Part shown: positions 1 to 11,425 of the stretch, piece by piece
Numbering within the stretch: position 1 is the first letter of the stretch
Layout of the letters: each line of letters begins with the position of its first letter
From: Cupriavidus nantongensis
GTDB lineage: Bacteria; Pseudomonadota; Gammaproteobacteria; Burkholderiales; Burkholderiaceae
Direction: 5' to 3'
Assembly (NCBI RefSeq): GCF_001598055.1
Contig: NZ_CP014845.1
Location: forward strand, 1,240,001-1,304,000
Length of the DNA: 64,000 bases
The notes under the pieces: model-generated
What the model was told of the DNA's origin: nothing
The model's input: only the letters and a program-made list of their open reading frames with translations
The model's database searches: none
Made by a program: the position numbers and the translations under genes

Positions 1-40
1 GGAGCAGCCTGCGCCGGTGTTTCCTGAAGGGCAGCGCTCA

Positions 41-382
41 TCATTGCGTTCGGTGGTGCAGATTCTTCTTCAGTACCAGGTCCACGATCGGCTGCTCACG
101 CTTGTTGGCGCGCCGGCAGTGGTCCTGCTGGAACTTGTCGGTAAACCAGATGATGAAACGGGCCCACCAGCGATGCTGTTCGCGCCAGGCGTGCGAAGAC
201 ACCGACTCCCAGGCATAGCCATTGAACAGCGTCGCATTGACGAAATGATCGAGCGCCCGCACCCCTGCCCGACCGCGCTCGGTCTTGCCGAAGAAACCGA
301 TATAGACGATCAGGAGGTATCCGAGGACGGCCAACGGGACGATAAAGATCATCAGCAGGAAGCCGGCGATGCGTTCTCTCAT
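41..382 (-). CDS. Small membrane protein of unknown function
   Basis: A 113-residue protein that I do not recognise. Residues about 5-30 form one strongly hydrophobic segment followed by a basic, aromatic-rich soluble part with several Trp and His residues and a short basic tail. The composition is that of a real protein rather than of an antisense frame. It lies downstream of the capsule genes on the same strand but more than 500 bp from kpsS, so membership of that operon is not shown. A role in envelope biology is only a guess from the membrane segment. Confidence 0.6.
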   Translation of the reverse strand: MRERIAGFLLMIFIVPLAVLGYLLIVYIGFFGKTERGRAGVRALDHFVNATLFNGYAWESVSSHAWREQHRWWARFIIWFTDKFQQDHCRRANKREQPIVDLVLKKNLHHRTQ

Positions 383-731
383 GGCGGGGGCGAAGAATGG
401 GGGCTGGGGGCGCAGCGGGGGTAATGCGGTTGGACCTGCTATCCGGTGCCGCTAACGGCGCCAAGGCGCCCGACAGTATAGCGACAGATCAAGCACGGAA
501 CAGCCGGATATCGGGCCGGCAAGCCGGGTCGAGAATGCCACGGACTTGACTGTTGTAGTTTTGAAACAATATCCAATTTGCTGGCCGCGATCCGCTATTC
601 GGCGGCGAAAAAACCCGGGGCTTACTCAATGCGAAAATTCGGGCCGGCATCCGGGTTTCCTCCAATTTGTGACTGCCCCGCACCAGCCGTTGAATAGAAC
701 ACGGAGCTGAACGCTCGACAAAAGGACTCGC
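383..731. other. Gene-free interval left of the capsule locus
   Basis: About 350 bp without a convincing reading frame. It contains AT-rich stretches and, at 546-572 on the plus strand, a TTGACT hexamer followed 15 bp later by CAATAT, a weak promoter candidate for the short ORF starting at 732. Confidence 0.4.
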
Positions 732-827
732 ATGCTGCCCCTCAGCCTTGTTCTACTTGCGATAGTTGCCCTTGCCGCCCTTGTGATGGAATCCGCTGTG
801 CAAGACTGGTGTGACGAACACATATGA
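732..827 (+). CDS. Possible 31-residue single-pass membrane peptide
   Basis: A short frame encodes a hydrophobic stretch of about 17 residues (Leu, Val, Ala, Ile) followed by an acidic tail containing Trp and Cys and ending Asp-Glu-His-Ile. An AAAGGA Shine-Dalgarno-like sequence at 721-726 stands 5 bases before the ATG. It sits alone between the membrane protein at 41-382 and kpsS, on the opposite strand to both. Hydrophobic peptides of this size can be regulatory or toxin-like, but nothing here shows which. It could also be chance: the support is one good ribosome binding site and a plausible composition. Confidence 0.35.
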   Translation: MLPLSLVLLAIVALAALVMESAVQDWCDEHI

Positions 828-886
828 TGGAAACAGGCCAGTGACCTCGTCATGCAGAGCTTTGGCCGCGCGGCCGGATTTATGGG

Positions 887-2317
887 TTATCCGACCAGAA
901 GCGCCGCCAGCACGTTGACGGTTGCGTTGATATCCCAGACCCGACCGCTATAGGCATCGGCGGCGACGAGACCGGCGACAAACAGCAGCCGCGCCAGTTT
1001 TCGCCTTTGCAGATCCTTGCGACGCTGCTCCGGAACGGGCACCAGCATGTCGTCGGCATAGAACGACGAGTTGATTTGCGACACCCGCACCAGGTAGTTG
1101 CGAAAACGCGAATAGACCCGCATGTCGACAGCGCCTGGATCATTCCAGAAGGCATCCAGCGACCCCTGGTAAGTCAGGCCGGGCTTGGCGTAGAAGCAGC
1201 GACCAAGCGCAATGACGGGAACGCGGTGAAACAAGGCTTGCAAACCGGTCGTGGAGTTCACCGTCACCAATCCCATGCATCGGTGCAGCAACGAAGGCAG
1301 GTGGGCATCGTGAATATAGACGATGCGGCCGCTGGCACCGAAGCGTGCGGCGCATGCCTCAATAAAGGCTGCGTAGTCGGTATGACCCCGATCCATGGGA
1401 TGGTGCTTGAACACCAGCACGCTGTCGGCCGGCGCATGCTCGGCAAAGGAATGCGCTGTCCACTCGATGAAATCCTCGATACGGCGCCAGGGACTATGCA
1501 CCCGAATCTGGCTGTCGTTGTACACCTGCAGCGGAGCCAGGAAAAAGTGTGGATGCTCGTTTGCCAGCAACTGCTCGCGCAGCGACCGCTCCTGCCAGCG
1601 ATATACCTGCTTGCGGTATGCCGCCCGTGTCCATTGCCCCAGTTCATGCACGCCGAACGGCTTGTGATGCTGGTAATGCGGATAGCGGCGCGCACCGGCC
1701 ATGCCGCCGGCAAAGTACCAGAACGAATACAGCGCCATCTTACGGAATGAATGCCGGAACTTGCGGGGCTTCGGCGGCGCAGTGACCTTCGGAATCTCCG
1801 CGTTCGCAAGCGGAGCCAGCGGAGAGTCCGCATTCACGCCGCCGCACTCCAGCGTGATGTAATCGGGGCGCACGTAGCCTTCTTCGAACGCCCAGAATGC
1901 AATGCCCAGAGCCTCAGCCACCCGCGCGGCAATGCGGTGATGACGGCGGCTGGTGCCGAATACCACGATGGCGTCAATGCGGCGTTCCGCAACCAGGCTA
2001 CGGAGCACTGATTCCCACAGCACCATCGGCTGCACGAACCTGACAATGTCACCGCGACGATAGAAGGCATCGTCGCCGCCGTTGAAGTTGACTTTGGTGA
2101 CCTGGCAGCCTTTGGCCGTGAGCAGGTCGCGCAGGCGCGCGAAGAACGGGCCGTTCGGTCCTTGCAGCAGCAGGATGCGGCGATGCCTGGCAATCTGGTC
2201 CAGGCTTGCCGGCTCCGTCGCGGCAGGCCCTGCAGCATCGTGCGGAGTGGTCCCTCCGCTTCCCTTCGACAGACTGGGGATGTCGATATTTCCGGATGGC
2301 TTCCTGAACGACAACAT
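887..2317 (-). CDS. kpsS: KpsS-type capsule Kdo transferase
   Basis: 476 residues of the KpsS/LipB capsule family. In the characterised systems KpsS adds the first beta-Kdo to phosphatidylglycerol, starting the poly-Kdo linker that anchors group 2 capsules; it acts at the cytoplasmic face of the inner membrane. Visible hallmarks are the FEEGYVRPDY region (about 143-153), the FKHHP motif (about 303-307) and the VNSTTGLQAL nucleotide-binding segment (about 345-355). I place the start at 2317 because the frame upstream overlaps kpsC and is low-complexity Arg/Ser-rich, whereas GAGGAA directly precedes this ATG. It is the last gene of the capsule operon, 65 bp after kpsC. Dependence on kpsC-like partners is family knowledge; the substrate here is not proven. 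Confidence 0.9.
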   Translation of the reverse strand: MLSFRKPSGNIDIPSLSKGSGGTTPHDAAGPAATEPASLDQIARHRRILLLQGPNGPFFARLRDLLTAKGCQVTKVNFNGGDDAFYRRGDIVRFVQPMVLWESVLRSLVAERRIDAIVVFGTSRRHHRIAARVAEALGIAFWAFEEGYVRPDYITLECGGVNADSPLAPLANAEIPKVTAPPKPRKFRHSFRKMALYSFWYFAGGMAGARRYPHYQHHKPFGVHELGQWTRAAYRKQVYRWQERSLREQLLANEHPHFFLAPLQVYNDSQIRVHSPWRRIEDFIEWTAHSFAEHAPADSVLVFKHHPMDRGHTDYAAFIEACAARFGASGRIVYIHDAHLPSLLHRCMGLVTVNSTTGLQALFHRVPVIALGRCFYAKPGLTYQGSLDAFWNDPGAVDMRVYSRFRNYLVRVSQINSSFYADDMLVPVPEQRRKDLQRRKLARLLFVAGLVAADAYSGRVWDINATVNVLAALLVG

Positions 2318-2382
2318 TTCCTCGACCCTCGTGCTGCTCTTGTATTCCGTTATTGGTGATTCTGTCTTTGTTCTGCAGCGTC

Positions 2383-4503
2383 TTATTGTTCTGGCGCAGA
2401 TACCCGTCGATGCGCCGCGCAATGCTGCGGATGCGCCAGACCGGCAGCGTCGGCTCCCCCGCGCCACCGACTGTCTCGCCGAGCGGCGCCGTCGCGCCAG
2501 CGGATCCATGGACGCAGCAGCGACTGGATCAAATGGCGCCGGAGTCCCGAGGCACGGGCTGGTGCCTCATCGCGCCACGACATGATGTGGTCCACCACAA
2601 TTTCCGGCGTCGCGAATCCATGCTTGCCATCGCGCAAGACATAGCGCGGATACAGGATCAGCGCACCCGCAACGAGCATGTCGAGCGAAAGACGACGATG
2701 CCGGCGCGGCATTTCGCAGCGGTCATCCGTGAGGCCCCAACCGGCATAGAACGGCGCGCCGTGCGTCGTGACCGGCTTGCCACGAAGCAGGGCCTCGAAC
2801 CCGGCAAGCGAGGTCAGGACATGGACGCCGTCGACAGCGGCAATGAGCCGATCCATCGGGCAGTCCGTCACCAGTTCATCGCACAGCGCGGCGAGCGCCT
2901 TTTCCTCGTCGCGATTGCCGCGCAAGCCGCTCATGACATCGGGATGGGGCTTGTAGACGAGATACGCGTCAGGTGCCTCGGCGCGCACCGCCTCGAGCAG
3001 CGCGCGGTTGGTGCGGATGCCAGGGGCCCCGAAACGCAGCGACGCATCCGCCTCCACCTGGCCGACGACCAGAATCACGCGGCCAACGCCTGCAGGCCGG
3101 GTCCACATGCCTGACCCGACGTTGTACTTGGTGAGCCCGGCACGGATGATGGATTCGCGCAATTGTGCTGCGCGCGAAAGAGTAGCGACGCCGAATTCGG
3201 CATTCGCCAACAGTCGCTCCAGGTCGGACTCGGAGGTCGCGTCGTAATAGATGCCGGAACGATCAAACACCCATGACAGCGGACGGACCAGTTGCGCGCC
3301 CAGGCCGACGGAGCGCAGGAAGCCGTCCTCCACCGTGGTCACGGCCAGATCGGGTCGCACCGTTGTGTCGACACTCTGGCCCCAGCGTAGCAGCGTCGCG
3401 CCTTGCGGTACAGATCGCACGTCGCGATGAAAAATCACCTCATGGCCTTGCAGGAAGTCCTTCAGGATTTTCCGTTTCCAGCGGGAAAAACCGGCTGCAT
3501 GCAGGCGCCGCGGAAACTGCTGAGCCAGCTGGCGCTGCAGTGCCAGGTAGTCGATGGCGTCTTCCACCTGACAACGGCTTCCGGTATGAGGCTGGACGTA
3601 GCGCGTGTAGCGGACCAGCGCGGCAAATGCCAGCTGCTCCACCGAAACGGGATGCCGCCGCGCCGGGGCCGGCAATGCATCAATCGTCAGGCCCCATCCG
3701 GCATAGAAAGGCATGCCAAATGTATGGACCGTCTTTCCATGCAGGAGCGCTTCGAAACCGACCTGCGAGGTAACGGCGAAGACGGCCCGCGCGCCGCGGA
3801 TCAGCGGCACCACGTGGACGTCGTCCTGGATCCGCTCCACGCGCGGATAGCCGCCGTGGTCGAGGATCTGCCCGAGATAACCACGTTTACGTCCGAGCGC
3901 GACCTCAGGGTGCTCCTTGACCAGGATTCTGCAATCCGGATATGCCTGCAACGCAGACTCGAGCATGCGCCGGAAACTGTCGCCGTCCGCCAGGCCAAAC
4001 TGCACCGAGGCATCGTTCGCGGTCTGGTCAACCACCAGCACGTATGGCTGTGGCGGCAGCGATGCCGGCGCCGGCGCATAGTTGTACTTGGAAATGCCCG
4101 CCTCGCGCCAGCGTTCGATCAGTTGCCGGGCCCTTGCCTGCTCGGACGGCAGCAACGGCGAGGAAACCAGCTCCTCCAGCCGGGAAGGTTGCGACGCGTC
4201 GTAATAGATGCCGCGATCATCCACTACCAGCGAGCAAGTCGGGGACGACGCTCCGGGGTACAGCGAGCGCAGAAAGCCGTCTTCGAGACACAGGAAGCGC
4301 TCGATGCCTTGGGAATTCGCGAACGCCCGGGCCTTGCGGGCGGTAGGCCGCCGCCCCCATGCGGCAACGGCGGACAGCGGTACCGCTGCGCCTCGCAATG
4401 GATGCACCGGGGCCACCGGCTCGCCCAGGAAGGCGGACAGGTATTCAATTCGGCGAATGCCGTGGGAAAGAACGCCGATCGCGCCCTCAGACGGCAGGCT
4501 CAT
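2383..4503 (-). CDS. kpsC: KpsC-type two-domain capsule Kdo transferase
   Basis: 706 residues of the KpsC/LipA family, which extends the Kdo linker with alternating beta-2,4 and beta-2,7 bonds using two glycosyltransferase modules. Both modules are visible: the N-terminal half has VKEHPE and, later, GMPFYAGWGLT; the C-terminal half has YKPHPD and GAPFYAGWGLT. Each half also has an EDGFLRS motif (ducts about residues 80 and 385). The start at 4503 (MSLPSEGAIG) overlaps the kdsD stop by 17 bp, indicating translational coupling; the longer frame to 4554 lies inside kdsD. The C-terminus is an Arg/Ala-rich tail that is less conserved in appearance. It lies between kdsD and kpsS, the standard capsule gene neighbourhood. 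Confidence 0.92.
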   Translation of the reverse strand: MSLPSEGAIGVLSHGIRRIEYLSAFLGEPVAPVHPLRGAAVPLSAVAAWGRRPTARKARAFANSQGIERFLCLEDGFLRSLYPGASSPTCSLVVDDRGIYYDASQPSRLEELVSSPLLPSEQARARQLIERWREAGISKYNYAPAPASLPPQPYVLVVDQTANDASVQFGLADGDSFRRMLESALQAYPDCRILVKEHPEVALGRKRGYLGQILDHGGYPRVERIQDDVHVVPLIRGARAVFAVTSQVGFEALLHGKTVHTFGMPFYAGWGLTIDALPAPARRHPVSVEQLAFAALVRYTRYVQPHTGSRCQVEDAIDYLALQRQLAQQFPRRLHAAGFSRWKRKILKDFLQGHEVIFHRDVRSVPQGATLLRWGQSVDTTVRPDLAVTTVEDGFLRSVGLGAQLVRPLSWVFDRSGIYYDATSESDLERLLANAEFGVATLSRAAQLRESIIRAGLTKYNVGSGMWTRPAGVGRVILVVGQVEADASLRFGAPGIRTNRALLEAVRAEAPDAYLVYKPHPDVMSGLRGNRDEEKALAALCDELVTDCPMDRLIAAVDGVHVLTSLAGFEALLRGKPVTTHGAPFYAGWGLTDDRCEMPRRHRRLSLDMLVAGALILYPRYVLRDGKHGFATPEIVVDHIMSWRDEAPARASGLRRHLIQSLLRPWIRWRDGAARRDSRWRGGADAAGLAHPQHCAAHRRVSAPEQ

Positions 4504-5449
4504 CGCTTCCCAGATCGTGGATTTGCAGGATGCCGACGACACGGTCCGATTCATCCTTCACCACCAGTGCGCCGATCCTGGCGGCATGGATCCGCGCTTC
4601 CGCATCGGCGAAGCGTTCGCCCGGCGAGGCGGTCTTCGGATCGGTGGACATAATGTGCCTCGCCATGATCGCCTTGTAGTCGCGGTCGGAGTCGAACGCG
4701 CGGCGCACGTCGCCATCCGTGATAACGCCCTGCAGTTGCTCGCCTTCCATCACCAGCGCCATGCCGAGGCGGCCGCGGTTGATGACATGCACTACATCGC
4801 GGAACGATGCATCCGGGCGACAAACCGGCAGGTTCTCCTTGTGCATGACATCCGTTACGCGAGTCAGCAGTTTCCGGCCCAGGCTGCCGCCCGGGTGGAA
4901 TCGCGCGAAATCCTCAGGCTGGAAACCCCGCTTGACCGAAAGGACCACGGCGAGCGCATCGCCCATTACCAGCGTGGCGGTGGTGGAACTGGTCGGTGCC
5001 AGGTTGTTATTGCAGGCTTCGCGTTCGACCGAGATGTCCAGCACCACATCCGCATGCCGCGCCAGCGTCGAATGCACCTTTCCGGTCATCGCGATGACCG
5101 GATTCTGCTGATGCTCGAGAAACGGCAGGATCCGGATCAGTTCTTCCGTTTCCCCGCTGTTCGAGATCATCAGCACGACATCAATCGGCTTGATCATGCC
5201 GAGATCGCCATGGAAGGCTTCGCCCGGATGAACGGAAAACGCCGGCGTACCCGTCGACGCCATGGTTGCGGCGATCTTCTTGCCGATCAGCCCGGACTTG
5301 CCCATGCCGACCACCACCACGCGGCCGCGCGCACGCAAGATGATATCGACCGCCTTCTCGAATCCCGCATCGATCCGCCCCGACATGCCGTCCAGTGCCT
5401 GGATCTCGGTGGCAACGACGTTGCGTGCCAATGCAATGACTTCAGTCAT
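4487..5449 (-). CDS. kdsD: Arabinose-5-phosphate isomerase (KpsF/KdsD)
   Basis: 320 residues. The enzyme interconverts D-ribulose 5-phosphate and D-arabinose 5-phosphate, the first step toward CMP-Kdo. The N-terminal SIS sugar-isomerase domain (about 30-165) shows VGMGKSGLIGKKIA, the HPGEAFHGDLG loop and SNSGETEE; two CBS domains follow (about 200-320), including ITDGDVRRAF. Length is close to the usual 325-330. It lies in the capsule operon between kdsA and kpsC, so it is probably the capsule-dedicated paralogue (KpsF), with a lipopolysaccharide copy expected elsewhere. Because it is downstream of the insertion in kdsA, its expression may now depend on a promoter within or near the IS. Confidence 0.93.
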   Translation of the reverse strand: MTEVIALARNVVATEIQALDGMSGRIDAGFEKAVDIILRARGRVVVVGMGKSGLIGKKIAATMASTGTPAFSVHPGEAFHGDLGMIKPIDVVLMISNSGETEELIRILPFLEHQQNPVIAMTGKVHSTLARHADVVLDISVEREACNNNLAPTSSTTATLVMGDALAVVLSVKRGFQPEDFARFHPGGSLGRKLLTRVTDVMHKENLPVCRPDASFRDVVHVINRGRLGMALVMEGEQLQGVITDGDVRRAFDSDRDYKAIMARHIMSTDPKTASPGERFADAEARIHAARIGALVVKDESDRVVGILQIHDLGSDEPAV

Positions 5450-5515
5450 CGTTCTCTCACATTCCCTACTTGTTATGCGTGCCGGTCATTGCCCACCGGT
5501 GACAACAAACTGCTA

Positions 5516-7557
<2,042 letters not shown>

Positions 7558-7561
7558 CTAG
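7558..7561. repeat. IS target site duplication, right copy (CTAG)
   Basis: Second CTAG, next to the right inverted repeat. Together with 6220-6223 it marks a 4-bp duplication; collapsing the two copies restores the kdsA frame. Confidence 0.85.
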
Positions 7562-7780
7562 GCTCTCGGTAACACGAACATATTCCTCGCAAGCACGAAG
7601 TGCTAGATCGCGTGACTCGAGAACATTTATGCCCCCAACCAGCACGAAGGGAAGCGAATTCCCCAAAACAACAGATTCTCCGACTCTGCACAGCGCCATT
7701 CTTTTAAATCCTCAATCTCTTTATCGCAACCAATAAGGCAATCAATCGCCAAATCCTCAATGGCTTCAATATAACAAATG

Positions 7781-9982
7781 CTATGCAGCTGCAAATCTCC
7801 CGAAGTATCGATAGTATTTCCGCATCACTTCCTTGCGCGAGTCGACGAAAAATATCTCGCGATCCCTAATATATTTTTTAAACTTTCGCTCTGCCAAGAA
7901 TTTAGAAGCCAAATAATACTCGGCAGCTAAGATCCCTTTTTGCCACCACGCAGCCGCCTTCACCACTGGTGTATGTTGAGGATCTGTCAAACGCGCGGGT
8001 GCATGATTCGTTTTCACGGAGCGTTCGCTTCTTGTGCTGTTTGGCATTTGGTTGCGCTTGACATGCCCCGCGAGGGCTCGTGTCCCCTCAGCCCAAATTG
8101 CAGCATCAGTCATACTCTTTTCTAAGATCTTTTCAGTAGGTGGGACAAGATACCTGATTGTATCGGGCCCCATACTATCTTCGAACTTCACGCCCTCAAA
8201 CAACATCGCATCCGTATGCGCCGGCACAGTGATAAACTTTTCAAAGACCATCGTTGCTGGTCTCGAGTCTATGTACAAGGGCGAAGACAGACATTTCGAA
8301 TGTTGAGAAAGATCTGAAGCCAACCGCAGCACACCTGAATACGCAAGATCAACTAATTTCTCTCGGGCTCGATCTTCATGCTGGCCAAAGACCTTAATCA
8401 CATCCCCACTCTCATCTTCCTCGTATCTAATGAATGTTCCTTCACGACTACAAAATACGGATTCGTACACAAACCGATGAGTACCAATTCCGTGCCTCAC
8501 CTGATCGGGCGTTGCGCCTTCGCAGATATAACCTTTTGCTACTTTACCCGGCGGCAGATTTGAAAATACAGAATCAAAAGTAGCAAAATAATACCCTCTT
8601 ATATCCTTAGCTCCGAGAGAACTAAAAGCACTCTGCATTGTTCCGGCGTATCCGATATCGACGATAGCTGAATACGGAGATATCACACGCGCTTTCTCCA
8701 TAGCTTTGCATAAAGCTTGCCGCTCGGCCCTCGCAACCCGCAGAATATTAACCTCCAGATCGAGCGCGATATTCTTCAATTTTTCCCTGTCAAATTTCGC
8801 ACCAATCCGATGCGAATGACTCGATACCCCATGAGCTCGTAAAACCTCCAGTGGAATATCACTTAATCTCAAGCCGAATCTCGTCTCGAAGTACCGCCCA
8901 ATTTCAATAGAGTAAATTGGCAGCGCGAGAATTTTTAGAATAGAAGCACGCCCAGAAATCTGGGCTACCCGCGTGGCTCTCCGCGAAGCGTGGAAATAAT
9001 GCACCTTCGGACAGTCTGAGTACTTCGCGAAAAGGAGGCTGAAGACCTCTTTTACAATCCAGCCGTCCCGAGATAGAAAGTACAGGTCTTTCACCCCATC
9101 GCGCACGGCTTCTCGGTAAATCCAAGAAGCAAATCCGACGATGGTGGGCCCGAATACCGCGTACCCAAAACGGACGGGATCGCCAGTTGAAAATGAATCC
9201 AGCCCCTCGCTTCCAGGCGTATCGAATACGCCTCGTGCAACTGTGCTAAAAAGCAAGCTATCCGATAGAGTTCGGCTCTTTTTGAGGGGAGCCAAAGCCA
9301 TGCCAATTCGTTTTTCAGAAAACAACGCTTCCTCTGCGCGACGGAGGCGCGTCACACCGATACCTTTATGAGCGGGGACTGAAAAATCACCAATGGCATT
9401 GTCGCCGACGTGGACAATGTCGGTCGCAACAAGGCCATGCCTTTGTATTATGTAATCAAAAAGATCGCCTTCCTTTTTTGACTTCCGGATTTCACTGGAA
9501 ACATATATCGCCTCATAGCCACTAATTCCAACAGCCGCCAATAAATCACGGATCTGGGACGCGGAGAGATACATATCCGAGATCAGCATCACATCTTTAC
9601 CGTCGCGTAATGCCACTCGCAACATATCAGCACCGATTGCTCGAGGTATCACCACGGCATGTTCCGTCTCGATCTCAAGGTCGCATATTTTACCGATATA
9701 CTCATCCGGAATATCAAGCATGGACTTAAACTCCGCATAAATTTCCGCGAGAGTGACATCTTGATATCCGAAATCATTTCGAGCAATTTCGCGCGCGCGA
9801 GATTCAGCTTGCACTCTGAAACGTCGAAAGTCTACTATTAGGCCATCGGAAATTTCTCGCACGCGCTCTTCCATGAGTGTAAAAACATCACCTGGAGAAA
9901 GAACGGTACGGGCAATAAGAGTGTCAAACACATCAAATGTGACGGTTGAAGCCGTCGCAATCTTCGCTCTAAAATCCTCCAA
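7781..9982 (-). CDS. Large HAD-domain protein of the capsule-specific region
   Basis: 733 residues. The first 230 form a HAD-superfamily domain: FDVFDTL with Asp17 in the nucleophile position, LISDMYLSASQ as motif II, a Lys-rich KSKKEGD segment, and HVGDNAIGDF as motif IV. The remaining 500 residues include YFLSRDGWIVKEVF, VDIGYAGTMQSAFSSLG and a basic, aromatic C-terminus; I do not recognise this part. Proteins with a HAD front end and a long uncharacterised tail occur in surface polysaccharide clusters, so a role in modifying or transferring phosphate- or nucleotide-linked sugars is plausible but not shown. GC content is well below that of the flanking kps genes, typical of a serotype-specific cassette. 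It is 81 bp upstream of kdsA on the same strand. Confidence 0.75.
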   Translation of the reverse strand: MEDFRAKIATASTVTFDVFDTLIARTVLSPGDVFTLMEERVREISDGLIVDFRRFRVQAESRAREIARNDFGYQDVTLAEIYAEFKSMLDIPDEYIGKICDLEIETEHAVVIPRAIGADMLRVALRDGKDVMLISDMYLSASQIRDLLAAVGISGYEAIYVSSEIRKSKKEGDLFDYIIQRHGLVATDIVHVGDNAIGDFSVPAHKGIGVTRLRRAEEALFSEKRIGMALAPLKKSRTLSDSLLFSTVARGVFDTPGSEGLDSFSTGDPVRFGYAVFGPTIVGFASWIYREAVRDGVKDLYFLSRDGWIVKEVFSLLFAKYSDCPKVHYFHASRRATRVAQISGRASILKILALPIYSIEIGRYFETRFGLRLSDIPLEVLRAHGVSSHSHRIGAKFDREKLKNIALDLEVNILRVARAERQALCKAMEKARVISPYSAIVDIGYAGTMQSAFSSLGAKDIRGYYFATFDSVFSNLPPGKVAKGYICEGATPDQVRHGIGTHRFVYESVFCSREGTFIRYEEDESGDVIKVFGQHEDRAREKLVDLAYSGVLRLASDLSQHSKCLSSPLYIDSRPATMVFEKFITVPAHTDAMLFEGVKFEDSMGPDTIRYLVPPTEKILEKSMTDAAIWAEGTRALAGHVKRNQMPNSTRSERSVKTNHAPARLTDPQHTPVVKAAAWWQKGILAAEYYLASKFLAERKFKKYIRDREIFFVDSRKEVMRKYYRYFGRFAAA

Positions 9983-10081
9983 AAATCGCCCCCTTAGTGC
10001 TCAGGATTATTTTTTTTTTGACCTTCTCCAGCATCGCCATTCCGCATGCTGGAGACGGTCTGCTTAAGGCTTTCGACCTTA

Positions 10082-11159
10082 TCAATGTTCCGATATCCCC
10101 AGTAGAATGACAGCATATCCGCGGATCTTATCCTTCCCGTCTAAATAACGAAGTGGCGCAGATACGTTGACGTGAAAATCTGGGGACAGAATTTCAGCCC
10201 AGAAATGGGGCATCACAAAATCCTGATATACAGACACAAACCTCCCACAATCCGTACCAAGGGGAACCGCAGGCTTGAAAAGATATTCGATATCCTTATC
10301 AAAATACCGCGCCTCCTCGACGACAGAGGAAGAAATTGCAAAGACAAGTTTTATTTCATCCAGTGCGAGCAGGCTGTACGAGGGGACATCAACAACGGAC
10401 ACGTTTCGGAAACGCGAGATAAAACTCAATATTTCCTCATCGCCACTTTTGACGAATGGATGCCGACTATAGTAGACGTGATTGTATCTAGCCGCGATCT
10501 CCTCAAATCGCTCGCTAAAATCTAGCAAAGTGAGCATCTTCCCGTCGCTACAAATTGCCTTTATCGCCCAAGGTTTGCCCGATAAAAAGAGCCGAGTTTT
10601 CGCGAGCAATAAAATTTACACGTCTAAACCCTCTGTAAGCTTGTACTTTTAGACGATCTGCGTATGAATAAAACAGCGCTGCAGGAGTATCGAATGTTGC
10701 GATCCTTGCCTGAATTTTAGGGCAATTTGAAGTAAATCCGAAAAGCACATCATCCAGAAACCTAACCGGATGAAGCCAAAAATCGATGTATTTAATGCCC
10801 AGAACATCTAAGACGTGCTTAGTCTGCTCGGAAAGTTCATAGCCGATAACCAAATCGTCTGGCGATAACCATTGAGAAACATATTTCAGCGCCTCATCGG
10901 CAACATCAGCGGCATTAAAATATGCCTGGGTAGCAAATGCATCTAGCTCCAAGCCGCACAGCGCGAAGAATCGCGATCTATCAAAGTTGAATTCTTTGTT
11001 AAATTGAGCGCAAAGCACATATGGCGTCAGCCCCACAGCGTCGCGCACAGGACGTGCAAGCAGATCTTTAACCCATCGCAGATTACTGACTTGCTCGCTG
11101 ACTTTCGTCATCAAAAAATCGGCAGCAAACACCACTCTCTTTTTTTTCATAGCTTTCAT
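10082..11159 (-). pseudogene. Capsule glycosyltransferase-like gene with a frameshift
   Basis: Two overlapping frames make one protein of about 357 residues. The first (11159 to the TAG at 10548) ends FIGQTLGDKGNL; the second resumes as SDGKMLTLLDFSERF and runs to 10082. Dropping a single T at about 10550 joins them smoothly. The C-terminal half has YYSRHPF and a VFAISSSVVEE segment, resembling the HP and Ser/Ser motifs that KpsC, KpsS and polysialyltransferase-like GT-B enzymes use to bind CMP-sugars. The N-terminal half includes KYIDFWLHPVRFLDD. From those motifs and its location I infer a serotype-specific glycosyltransferase acting with CMP-Kdo or a similar donor. Low GC. The break may be a true mutation or a sequence error. 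Confidence 0.6.
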
Positions 11160-11425
11160 CTCGATTTACTCGTCCTTCGATCCACCAAATAGCCAAACAC
11201 TCAATCAATTGGCCGACAGCTTAGTATGCGTTGTTTCTCATTAGAATTTTTTTACCAACTTACCAAGTATTTTGCATCGGAAATAACTTCATGCAGCTCA
11301 CATACCGGCATCAGAAGGTAAATACGTAATTCTCCTACAGCCACTTTTATCAACATCCCATCGCTTGCCAGGACTCGGGGAAGCGTTCACGAATGCAAGC
11401 GAGATAACGCACAATACTTTCATGC

